Below are positions 54,368 to 62,500 of a stretch of DNA of 64,000 bases, one piece after another. The stretch comes from Oceanobacter antarcticus (GTDB lineage: Bacteria; Pseudomonadota; Gammaproteobacteria; Pseudomonadales; Oceanobacteraceae). Under the pieces are notes generated by a model. The model was not told where the DNA came from. It was given only the letters and a program-made list of their open reading frames with translations, and made no database searches. Both the position numbers and the translations under genes were made by a program. Location of the stretch: the NCBI RefSeq assembly GCF_044962685.1, contig NZ_JBBKTX010000002.1, forward strand, positions 62,001 through 126,000, in the 5' to 3' direction. Position 1 is the stretch's first letter; every line of letters begins with the position of its first letter.

Positions 54368-55558
54368 ATGAGTGAATCTGGAAGTTGTTGCGGTGGGGAC
54401 CGCTCGCCGCTCGTTGCTGAGCCTGATGTAAAAGCGGATGTGGCGATGAAAAGCTGCTGCGGCAATGCAACGGTTGTCAGTACGCCGGTGGCTGCCAGCT
54501 GTTGTGGCGGAGACTCGACAGCAGACGACACTGGTTGCTGCGGGCCAGCCAAAACATTTGACTGGGTATTATGGGGCAGTGGCAGCTTTGTGGTAACAGG
54601 CTACCTGGGCTGGCTGCTATTGGGGCAGGTTGGCCCGAGCTGGCTGGCGACCCTGTTGCACACCTCGTTCGAAATGGTGAACGCCATGTGGTGGGGGGTT
54701 ATCTCGGCGTCCTTGTTTGTTGGTTTGCTGGGGCGTATTCCTCGTGAACTGGTGATGTCGGTGCTGGGACAGGCAGGTTCGCGGCAGGGGATTTTTCGTG
54801 CCACCCTGGCGGGACTGATGCTGGATTTGTGTAATCACGGCATTCTGATGATTGGTATGAAGTTGTATGAGCGTGGTGCCAGTATTGGTCAGGTGATGGC
54901 TTTTCTGATTGCCAGTCCGTGGAATTCATTAACGCTGACGCTGATTTTGATTGGGCTGATCGGTTTGCAATGGACGCTGGTATTTATCGTTGCTTCGCTG
55001 GCCATTGCCTGGGTCAGTGGGCTGATTTTTGACCGTTTGGTGGTCGCCGGTGTGCTACCCGCCAATCCTAATCATCAACAGCCCCAGAAGGTTCATGTCA
55101 GAGTAACGCTGAAGCAAGTCTGGCAAGATGAAGACTGGACGTTATCCGGGTTGGCAATGATGTTCTGGCAAGGGTTGAAAGAATCCAAAACTGTACTGCG
55201 TTGGGTTTTTCTTGGTGTGGTGCTGGTAGCGCTGGTGCGGGCTTTTGTACCAGAAGACAGTTTCGGTGTCTGGTTTGGTGCCAGTGCCGGAGGCTTGTTG
55301 CTGACCCTGCTGGCGGCGACGGTGATTGAGGTTTGCTCGGAGGGATCCAGCCCGATTGCCGCCGACCTGGTTACCCGTGCGGCGGCGCCGGGCAACGGCT
55401 TTACCTTCCTGATGGCCGGCGCAGCGACGGATTACACCGAGATCATGTCGCTTAAAGACACCACCCGCAGCTGGAAAATTGCGCTGTTCCTGCCGCTGGT
55501 GACCGTGCCGCAGGTATTACTGCTGGGATGGCTGATGAATAGCATGGCGGCCGGGTGA
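54368..55558 (+). CDS. permease with Cys-rich N-terminus (ArsP/SO_0444 style)
   Basis: 396 aa. N-terminus with four Cys-Cys pairs (SCCGGD, SCCGNA, SCCGGD, GCCGPA), likely metal-binding, then eight or more transmembrane segments of the DUF318/YraQ permease family (FVGLLGRIPRELVMSVLGQ, EVCSEGSSPIAADLV). These families export metals or arsenicals. ATG 54368 gives this N-terminus; an upstream ATG at 54284 is unlikely. Divergent from the cyclase gene. Confidence 0.8.
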   Translation: MSESGSCCGGDRSPLVAEPDVKADVAMKSCCGNATVVSTPVAASCCGGDSTADDTGCCGPAKTFDWVLWGSGSFVVTGYLGWLLLGQVGPSWLATLLHTSFEMVNAMWWGVISASLFVGLLGRIPRELVMSVLGQAGSRQGIFRATLAGLMLDLCNHGILMIGMKLYERGASIGQVMAFLIASPWNSLTLTLILIGLIGLQWTLVFIVASLAIAWVSGLIFDRLVVAGVLPANPNHQQPQKVHVRVTLKQVWQDEDWTLSGLAMMFWQGLKESKTVLRWVFLGVVLVALVRAFVPEDSFGVWFGASAGGLLLTLLAATVIEVCSEGSSPIAADLVTRAAAPGNGFTFLMAGAATDYTEIMSLKDTTRSWKIALFLPLVTVPQVLLLGWLMNSMAAG

Positions 55559-55560
55559 TG

Positions 55561-56109
55561 TCAGTCACTGAGCGGGTGCAGTTGTTGGGGTTGTATCTCG
55601 ATACTGCCCTGGTCATTACCCAGCCAAAGTGTGCCATCCTGGATATTGGCCTGTAAGCGCATGGTACGATCGTAAAGCGACTCCAGCTGTTCTATGGCAT
55701 CGGCGTCGAGGTTGTAGACGCTGAGGTTGTTGAAGCGTGTGCAGCTGTTTTTGAGGCTGTCCCACCACGGTAATGCGGTGCGGCCATGATATTCGTAGAT
55801 GCGTACTTGTTGGGCTTTTTGGCAGGCTTTGCGAATGCGTTTTTCATCCGGCTGGCCCAGCTCAATCCAGAGCAGGGTCTGGTCGCTGTAGTCTCTTACC
55901 CACAGTTCCGGTTCGTCATCGGTACTGAGTCCACGGGTAAATTCCAGGGTGTCACTTGCATTCAAGGCAAACACCGCAATTCGGGTCATTAATCGCAGCA
56001 GAGTTTCTGAAGGGTGTTGCGCCAGTGTCAGGTTATACGTTTGATAGTGGTGGCGATCCATGTCTGATACGGCCAGTTCGATTTTACAAATGGTTGCCTT
56101 GATGGCCAT
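55561..56109 (-). CDS. yaeQ: YaeQ-family protein
   Basis: 182 aa. Start MAIKATICKIELAVSDMDRH, LTLAQHPSETLLRLMTRIA, ELWVRDYSDQTLLWIELGQP. PD-(D/E)XK-fold family of unknown function. Full length. Confidence 0.9.
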   Translation of the reverse strand: MAIKATICKIELAVSDMDRHHYQTYNLTLAQHPSETLLRLMTRIAVFALNASDTLEFTRGLSTDDEPELWVRDYSDQTLLWIELGQPDEKRIRKACQKAQQVRIYEYHGRTALPWWDSLKNSCTRFNNLSVYNLDADAIEQLESLYDRTMRLQANIQDGTLWLGNDQGSIEIQPQQLHPLSD

Positions 56110-56341
56110 GGGAATTCCAACGACTGAATATCGGGCCGCGAGTGTACCTTGAGGTTTACTCAATAGCACGGGTTGCGGTGTGCTGGGTTTTTCTGGTGAA
56201 CGTCTGTTTTTCAGCTATACCTACAGAGACCGGTTGGTCAGGCTAATCGGCAGGTTGCTTGACGTTGAACTCTGTATTGACCGGCTATTCAGGGGGACAG
56301 TGAACCCAAACACCACGGCTATAAAAATAGTGAGCCTTGTT

Positions 56342-56626
56342 ATGAGCTATCAAGAATTGAGTGTGCCAGGGCTGTTGGCTGAAGTCGGTTTGCGGGTACG
56401 AGCTGCGCGGCTGGTGGCGAATCTTAGCCAGGAGCAGTTGGCTCGTGAGGCGGGTGTTAGCCGCTCGACAATCAAGCGTCTGGAAGCAGGAACCGATAGC
56501 GTCAGCTTGTCCAATCTGTTGGCGGTATTACAAGTTCTGGGCTGTATTGACGCTGTTGTTGCCTCCTTGCCTGAACCGGAACGTTCAGTCGATGCCCGTC
56601 AGCGTGCATCCCGTACCAGTCACTGA
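56342..56626 (+). CDS. XRE-type DNA-binding protein
   Basis: 94 aa. HTH motif ANLSQEQLAREAGVSRSTIKRLEAG at about 28-52. Start ATG 56342 chosen by match to the family; upstream codons are unlikely. Possibly a regulator of the nearby genes; target unknown. Confidence 0.75.
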   Translation: MSYQELSVPGLLAEVGLRVRAARLVANLSQEQLAREAGVSRSTIKRLEAGTDSVSLSNLLAVLQVLGCIDAVVASLPEPERSVDARQRASRTSH

Positions 56627-56725
56627 GTCATCGCAGTATGTTTGAATCGTTATCTTGCCGATGGCTCTAAGTTGCTTGGAGCGGCGGCTTAAAGTTTTGA
56701 CAAGCCGTGCGTTCAGCGCTAGATT

Positions 56726-56891
56726 GCAGCCCTCTCTTGGGGGAGTAGTCTGACGAGCGTTGGTTCTTTTTATGTTGTAAAAACAACGTTCGTATCCTGT
56801 GTCAACACACTTGGGCCTCATGCTCATGGTGCAGGAAATACCTTGGTATTGGACAAGACCTGAGACGAATACTGGTTCCATGGGTGGCTGC
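56726..56891 (+). ncRNA. yybP-ykoY (manganese) riboswitch
   Basis: P1 closes by GCAGCC (56726-56731) with GGCTGC (56886-56891). Inside are the hallmark GGGGAGTAG (56740-56748 area) and CCTGAGAC (56859-56866 area) internal-loop sequences, plus a middle AT-rich variable arm. It lies 40 bp before a GDT1/MneA-type exporter gene, the typical partner. Mn2+ binding would raise expression. Confidence 0.8.
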
Positions 56892-56930
56892 CAGCATTCG
56901 TCTTTGGTGTCTGCCGCCCGGTAACGATAA

Positions 56931-57524
56931 ATGATGGATTCTCCTGACTCGCTGTTCTCTTCCGCTTTTTTTTCTTCTGCTGTTGCGGTCACGCTGGCTG
57001 AAATGGGTGATAAAACCCAGCTGCTGACGTTGTTTCTGACGCTCAAATTCCGTAATAGATGGGCGATTGTGCTGGCGATTGTGTTGGCGACGCTGGTCAA
57101 TCACGGCCTGTCTGCCTGGTTCGGAGTGTGGCTCGGTGATCGCCTTGAGCTATGGCTGAGTGATGGCTGGATTGATTGGCTATTGGCTGGCAGTTTTATG
57201 GCGATGGGGTTATGGGTGCTGATTCCGGACAAGGACGATGGCGGCGAATCCCGGTTTCTGGCGTTCGGTGCGTTTTTTGCCACTCTGGTGCTGTTCTCAC
57301 TGGCTGAGCTGGGTGATAAAACCCAGGTTGCGACGGTCTTACTGGCTGCAGAGTGGCAACAGCCCATGCTGGTGACGCTCGGTACGACGCTTGGGATGTT
57401 GATTGCGAATGTGCCGGTGATCTGGTTTGGCCAGGCATTGCTACAGCGGACTCCGCTGGATCGTGTGCGTTATGTTACGTCGATATGCTTTTTTGCTGGC
57501 GGTGTATGGATCTTGCTGATGTAG
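56931..57524 (+). CDS. mneA: GDT1/UPF0016-family manganese exporter
   Basis: 197 aa, six helices. Two signature motifs EMGDKT (24-29) and ELGDKT (126-131), the family's cation site. Homologs (MneA) export Mn2+. The preceding yybP-ykoY riboswitch supports this. Two ATGs in a row at the start; the SD is weak, as expected for a riboswitch-controlled site. Confidence 0.88.
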   Translation: MMDSPDSLFSSAFFSSAVAVTLAEMGDKTQLLTLFLTLKFRNRWAIVLAIVLATLVNHGLSAWFGVWLGDRLELWLSDGWIDWLLAGSFMAMGLWVLIPDKDDGGESRFLAFGAFFATLVLFSLAELGDKTQVATVLLAAEWQQPMLVTLGTTLGMLIANVPVIWFGQALLQRTPLDRVRYVTSICFFAGGVWILLM

Positions 57525-57658
57525 GCCGGACGCTGGGATAATGGCGATAAAAACGCGGCCAATGTTCCGTTGGGTTTTTTATTTGCTCTGTATGGTTATT
57601 GTTTGGCCGCCAGTACGCACTACACTGGGCGTAACGATAATAATCAGAGCATGCACCC

Positions 57659-59704
57659 ATGAGCCGCTATACCCATCTGTTCCAGCCCCTTGATCTTGGT
57701 TTTACGCAACTCAAAAACCGGGTGGTGATGGGCTCCATGCATACCGGTTTGGAAGACCGTCCCTGGCACTTTAATGAACTGGCGGCTTATTTTGAGGAGC
57801 GGGCCAAAGGCGGGGTAGGCTTGATCGTGACCGGTGGTTTTGCACCGAATCGGGTCGGCGACCTGTTGCCATTTGGTTCCAAGCTGATCAGTTCATGGCA
57901 AGTGCCGTTTCATCGCAAGGTAACGGACGCGGTGCACCGTCATGATGGCAAGATCCTGATGCAAATCCTGCATGCTGGCCGTTATGGCTATACGCCCTTA
58001 AACGTCGCGCCTAGTGCGATTCAGTCGCCGATTACGCCATTCAAGCCACGGGAGCTGACTGCCGGGCAGATTCGTACCACCATCAAGCATTTTGGTCGTG
58101 CGGCAAGACTGGCGCAAAAAGCCGGTTATGACGGCGTCGAGGTTATGGGCTCGGAAGGGTATTTTATTACCCAGATGCTGAATACACGTACCAACCAGCG
58201 CACCGACGAATGGGGTGGCAGCTATCGCAATCGAATGCGGTTTGCTATTGAAGTGATCCGCGAGATTCGTGCTCGAGCCGGTGAGCATTTTATTGTGATG
58301 TTTCGTCTTTCGATGCTGGATCTGGTTGATGGTGGTTCTACCGCCGAGGAGATCATCGAGTTGGCACATGAGCTGGAAAAAGCCGGTGTTACTCTGTTGA
58401 ACACCGGCATCGGTTGGCACGAAGCTCGAGTGCCGACTATTGTGACCTCGGTGCCTCGGGGAGCTTTTGTGGCGGCGACGGCGCAAGTGAAACAGGCGGT
58501 ATCGATTCCTGTTATCGCCTCCAACCGCATTAATATGCCCGAAACCGCAGAAGCCATTCTGGCTCAAGGCCAGGCGGACATGGTTGCCATGGCGCGCCCG
58601 TTTCTGGCAGACCCGGAATGGGTGCTGAAAGCCGAACAAGGTCGCGAAGACGAGATCAACACCTGTATTGCCTGTAATCAGGCTTGTCTTGACCATACCT
58701 TTGAAAACAAACGCGCCAGCTGCCTGGTGAACCCGCGTGCTTGTCATGAAACCGAGCTGGTATGGCAACCGACCACGCAGCCGAAACGGGTTGCAGTGGT
58801 GGGAGCGGGTCCTGCCGGGCTGGCCTGCGCTGTTGTGGCTGCCCAGCGTGGCCACCAGGTCTCTCTGTTTGAGGGGCGGGATTTTATCGGTGGCCAGTTT
58901 AATCTGGCATCCCGTATTCCGGGGAAGGAAGAGTTTCGCGAAACCATTCGCTATTACCAGGCCATGATTCAGAAGCTGGGGATCGACCTGCGCTTGTCGA
59001 CGCGAGTGGAGGCAGACAGCTTGAGCCAGTCCGGCTTTGATGACGTGGTGATCGCCACTGGTGTTGAGCCGCGTATCCCGCAGGTGGCAGGGCTGGACAA
59101 TGCCAAGGTAATTACTTATCAACAATTGTTGAGTGAACCACTGGCGCTGGGTTCAAGAGTAGCCATTATGGGTGCTGGTGGTATTGGCTTCGATGTTGCC
59201 GAGTATCTTACTCAGGAAGGGCAATCCACCACACTGAATGCGAAGCACTGGCGTGTTGAGTGGGGTGTGGATGTCACCAGTCAGACACGGGGCGGATTAG
59301 TTGCTCCGATCGTGGACGCCTCGCCCCGCAAGGTGTATCTGCTGCAGCGAAAAGCGTCGGCTCTGGGTAAAGGGCTGAATAAAACCACCGGTTGGGTGCA
59401 TCGTGCCACCATGAAGATGAAGCAGGTCGAAATGATCGCAGGGGTACAATACGACCGTATCGATGATCAGGGCTTGCATATCCGTATCGTACGTGGAGAT
59501 GAGACCGAAGAGCGTCTGCTGGAAGTCGATCACATTGTGGTGTGTACCGGGCAGGAGTCCGTGAATCGGCTTTACCACGATCTAAAAGCGCTGATGACAG
59601 ACGGTGTAACCGGTATTCATCTGGTGGGAGGGGCTGAATTTGCCGGTGAACTGGACGCCAAACGAGCCATTCGACAGGCCAGTGTGCTGGCTGCTTCTCT
59701 GTAG
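57659..59704 (+). CDS. fadH: NADPH-dependent 2,4-dienoyl-CoA reductase
   Basis: 681 aa. FMN barrel with NRVVMGSMHTGLED and HAGRYGY; 4Fe-4S cysteines in CIACNQACLDH and CLVNPRAC; FAD domain VAVVGAGPAGLACA; NADPH domain VAIMGAGGIGFDVA. Reduces dienoyl-CoA in unsaturated fatty acid breakdown. Length is normal. Confidence 0.95.
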   Translation: MSRYTHLFQPLDLGFTQLKNRVVMGSMHTGLEDRPWHFNELAAYFEERAKGGVGLIVTGGFAPNRVGDLLPFGSKLISSWQVPFHRKVTDAVHRHDGKILMQILHAGRYGYTPLNVAPSAIQSPITPFKPRELTAGQIRTTIKHFGRAARLAQKAGYDGVEVMGSEGYFITQMLNTRTNQRTDEWGGSYRNRMRFAIEVIREIRARAGEHFIVMFRLSMLDLVDGGSTAEEIIELAHELEKAGVTLLNTGIGWHEARVPTIVTSVPRGAFVAATAQVKQAVSIPVIASNRINMPETAEAILAQGQADMVAMARPFLADPEWVLKAEQGREDEINTCIACNQACLDHTFENKRASCLVNPRACHETELVWQPTTQPKRVAVVGAGPAGLACAVVAAQRGHQVSLFEGRDFIGGQFNLASRIPGKEEFRETIRYYQAMIQKLGIDLRLSTRVEADSLSQSGFDDVVIATGVEPRIPQVAGLDNAKVITYQQLLSEPLALGSRVAIMGAGGIGFDVAEYLTQEGQSTTLNAKHWRVEWGVDVTSQTRGGLVAPIVDASPRKVYLLQRKASALGKGLNKTTGWVHRATMKMKQVEMIAGVQYDRIDDQGLHIRIVRGDETEERLLEVDHIVVCTGQESVNRLYHDLKALMTDGVTGIHLVGGAEFAGELDAKRAIRQASVLAASL

Positions 59705-60221
59705 CCGTTCGATTTGATCTGACTGCCGCTGGTTTTTTGATCAGACGGTAGTCTTCACGCTTCATCCCTCTTTTATTACCAGGGGATTCTCCCCACCTCT
59801 CCCCCTATCTTGTAATTTTGGTAAGCATTAAAACCCCTATTTTTTGTACATGTATTGCATCGTTTTTTTGATTTTTATCATTAAAAATGGTTTTTTTATG
59901 ACTTTTTGGTTCTTAATTGTATGAAATGACCACGATTTTTTAAACTCCTAGCGCTATTTCTTGATTTTGTCGATACATGGCTTGTTGAATTTATTGATGT
60001 ATATCAGATTTTATATATATTTTGAGGTGTTTCTGACAAGTCGTGCTACATTTTTAATGTACGGTTTCTATTTAATATTATATAAAACCTATACAATAGT
60101 TGCGTCAGAGTTTTTCGAAATGATGTCTGGCATTTGATTTGGCGGTTTTTTCGTCGTGTTTTTTTACTCAGAAAGTGGAACGGTTATCCGATTCTGACGC
60201 TTTCTGAACTGTGAGGTGGCT
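59705..60221. other. 517-bp AT-rich intergenic region
   Basis: No gene. Two T-rich stretches at about 59840-59940 and 60000-60110. A weak hairpin after fadH near 59723-59755 may terminate it. TATAAA/TACAAT-like sites near 60080-60096 could be promoters for the MHYT gene. The low GC relative to neighbours suggests curved or silenced DNA. Confidence 0.4.
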
Positions 60222-60983
60222 ATGGCTTCTGAGTACAATTTGGCGCTGGTCGCACTTTCGTACTGTATTTCTGTACTGGGTTCGTATACCGCCCTGAAAC
60301 TTGCCAAAGGTATGGCCACATCGCGCCCGGAAAATCTGTGGTTCTGGGTGGTTGGATCGGCTTTTGCCTTGGGTGGGGGTGGTGTATGGGCGATGCATTT
60401 TGTCGGCATGCTGGCATTTGATACTCCGGTTGATTTTGGTTACGACCTGGGAATGACACTGGCATCATTGGTGTTGGCCGTCGTGGTTGTCGGATTGGGC
60501 TTGTATGTTGTAGGGCGTAACCCGGATAGCCTGATGCGGTTATTGAGTGCCGGTCTTATCACCGGGCTTGGTGTGGCTTCCATGCACTACACGGGAATGG
60601 AAGCGATGGTGATGCCGGGTGAAATGATTTACGACCCGGCTCTGGTCGGGGCGTCCATCCTGATTGCGGTGGGTGCTTCGATCTGTGCGTTATGGTTGGC
60701 ATTTAATGTCCATACGCTGATGCTGAGAATACTCAGTGCCATGGTGATGGGAGTTGCTGTATGTGGCATGCACTATACCGGTATGGCGGCAATGCATATG
60801 AACTATAGCCATTCCCCTGCGGATAGCCTGTCGCTTTTGCAGTACAAGGCGACGCTTGACCCCGGCGTATTGGCAGTCTTGATTGCTGTGGTGGTAGTGG
60901 CATTACTGTTGTCGCTGCTGGTGGGAACCATGGAAGGCTTGAAGGAGCAGGAACGTCGGGTTTCACTGCGTATTGATCGGTAA
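60222..60983 (+). CDS. MHYT-domain integral membrane protein
   Basis: 253 aa, seven helices. MHYT motifs: WAMHFVGM, SMHYTGMEAMVM and CGMHYTGMAAMHMNY, which may bind copper and sense gases. No GGDEF/EAL or other output domain is attached. ATG 60222 with GAGGTGG upstream. Sensor-like protein with unknown partner. Confidence 0.85.
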   Translation: MASEYNLALVALSYCISVLGSYTALKLAKGMATSRPENLWFWVVGSAFALGGGGVWAMHFVGMLAFDTPVDFGYDLGMTLASLVLAVVVVGLGLYVVGRNPDSLMRLLSAGLITGLGVASMHYTGMEAMVMPGEMIYDPALVGASILIAVGASICALWLAFNVHTLMLRILSAMVMGVAVCGMHYTGMAAMHMNYSHSPADSLSLLQYKATLDPGVLAVLIAVVVVALLLSLLVGTMEGLKEQERRVSLRIDR

Positions 60984-61257
60984 GTGCTGGAACATTGTCG
61001 GGGGCGCGTGTCCCCCGGCATAAAGTGGAACTGTCGTGGTTAGCGTGGCGTTAAAAAATGGCAGTAAGGCGGTTAAATTAGCCCAACCGACTTGCTGCCA
61101 CCTTCTTGTGTACCCATCCTCTGCTCTGTACCTGCACTGTGAATTTTGCCTGGCTCTGGCTGTCTGCACTCATACCCATTCGCTGTGAAAGCCATCACTT
61201 ACTATAACCTGCTAGGCTGTAAAGCAACTTTCTGATGACTGTACAGTGGTTGCTGTT

Positions 61258-61557
61258 ATGTGGCTTGTTCGTTCTTTCTGTCTTGGTATGGTGATGATCA
61301 TTGCGGTTGGTGTTGCGCACGCTGAACTCGAATGCAACGATCGTGATGCCGTGGTCGCCAGTGACACCTTGGCAAAGAAGTTATTCAAGGCCGCTGTCGT
61401 TTTTCACCCCGCGCTGGTGTTGAAGCGCCACTGGCCCAGTCGGCAAAAAGAAGTTGCCAGTTATATTCAGACTGGCGAAAAGAAGTACAGTATCTATTCG
61501 CTGGTTTCTCCTGATTGCCAGGCGCATTTTATCAAGCGTACCCGCCAGAACGACTGA
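61258..61557 (+). CDS. small exported hypothetical protein
   Basis: 99 aa. Signal peptide (LGMVMIIAVGVAHA), then a mature part with two or three cysteines (LECNDRD, SPDCQAHF) that may form a disulfide. No recognised family. Start ATG 61258 is uncertain as the site is weak. Confidence 0.55.
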   Translation: MWLVRSFCLGMVMIIAVGVAHAELECNDRDAVVASDTLAKKLFKAAVVFHPALVLKRHWPSRQKEVASYIQTGEKKYSIYSLVSPDCQAHFIKRTRQND

Positions 61558-61594
61558 GTTTCATTGTAGCGGCTTTCCCCTTTTGCAGACGGCT

Positions 61595-61625
61595 TTGCAG
61601 ATTCCTGATTTTGTTGTTGTATAAT
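61595..61625 (+). promoter_or_regulatory. candidate promoter of the lipoprotein gene
   Basis: TTGCAG (61595-61600), 19-bp spacer, TATAAT (61620-61625), 75 bp before ATG 61700. Consensus -10 with a weak -35. Confidence 0.4.
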
Positions 61626-61699
61626 ACTGTATAGGTTTTTTGGTCTTGATTGTGGTGTATCAATCACCGAATGACAGCAGCGCTTTAAGGGAGTGTTTT

Positions 61700-62308
61700 A
61701 TGAAACCGGTTATTTTTATGGTTGTTCTTACCACTGCCTCTGTGGGGCTTCTCGGGTGCAGCAGCATCACCGTTCAGGAGTACGTTGCCAACACGCCGAC
61801 ATTGATACCCAAGACATTTTTTAATGGGCGGCTATGCGCGGATGGTATCGTAAAAGATTATCGCGGCAGGGTGACCCGCCATTTTAATGCCCGCATCTTG
61901 GCCAGTTGGGATTCAGCGGGCATCGGTACCCTGGATGAAGTTTTTCAGTTTGCTGATCGGCATCTGGGGGATTATGAAAAACGCATCTGGACCCTCGTGC
62001 CAGATCGTGATGGAGCCTATATGGCGACGGCTAATGACGTGGTGGAGCCAGCTCGCATGACCTTTGCTGGTAACAGTTTGCATATGAACTACCTGTTGAA
62101 CTACGGTGCGGATGACGATCAGATCACGCTGCGGATGGATGACTGGATGTTTCTGGTGAACGAGAAAACCATCGTCAACGAAACCCGTATGAGTAAATGG
62201 GGATTGACGCTTGGCCATGTGCTGCTGACTATTCGCAAGGCACATCCTGCCGATTTGTGTCTCGCAGGAGGTTCTGCTGCGGCTGCAACCGAGCGGGTGT
62301 CGATGTAA
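61700..62308 (+). CDS. DUF3833-family lipoprotein
   Basis: 202 aa. Lipobox LLGC at about residue 19 after MKPVIFMVVLTTASVG. Mature part with FFNGRLCADGIVKDYRGRVTR, GTLDEVFQF and WTLVPDRDG, typical of DUF3833. AAGGGAG precedes the ATG. Envelope role unknown. Confidence 0.88.
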   Translation: MKPVIFMVVLTTASVGLLGCSSITVQEYVANTPTLIPKTFFNGRLCADGIVKDYRGRVTRHFNARILASWDSAGIGTLDEVFQFADRHLGDYEKRIWTLVPDRDGAYMATANDVVEPARMTFAGNSLHMNYLLNYGADDDQITLRMDDWMFLVNEKTIVNETRMSKWGLTLGHVLLTIRKAHPADLCLAGGSAAAATERVSM

Positions 62309-62500
62309 CGGACGGTGGCCGTGATTGGATCACACGTTATCCGGGGGACAAGGTGACTGGATAGTCTTGCAGAAGTACTATTGGTTTGTTCATTGTTGCT
62401 CTGAATTAATATTTCTCAATATAAGTTCAATTTATTTCGTTTTTTCTCATAAATAAATCCTGCCAGAATCAGTATTAATTTCATGATTCAGAGAAAAAAC

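Noticed and set aside
56585..57100. 171-codon minus-strand frame over the riboswitch
   Set aside because: Crosses the riboswitch and exporter start with no homology or start signal.
57998..59125. 375-codon frame opposite fadH
   Set aside because: Antisense shadow of fadH.
62400..62440. MetR-type operator before metE
   Set aside because: TGAATTAATATTTC only partly fits TGAA-N5-TTCA; not reported as a site.
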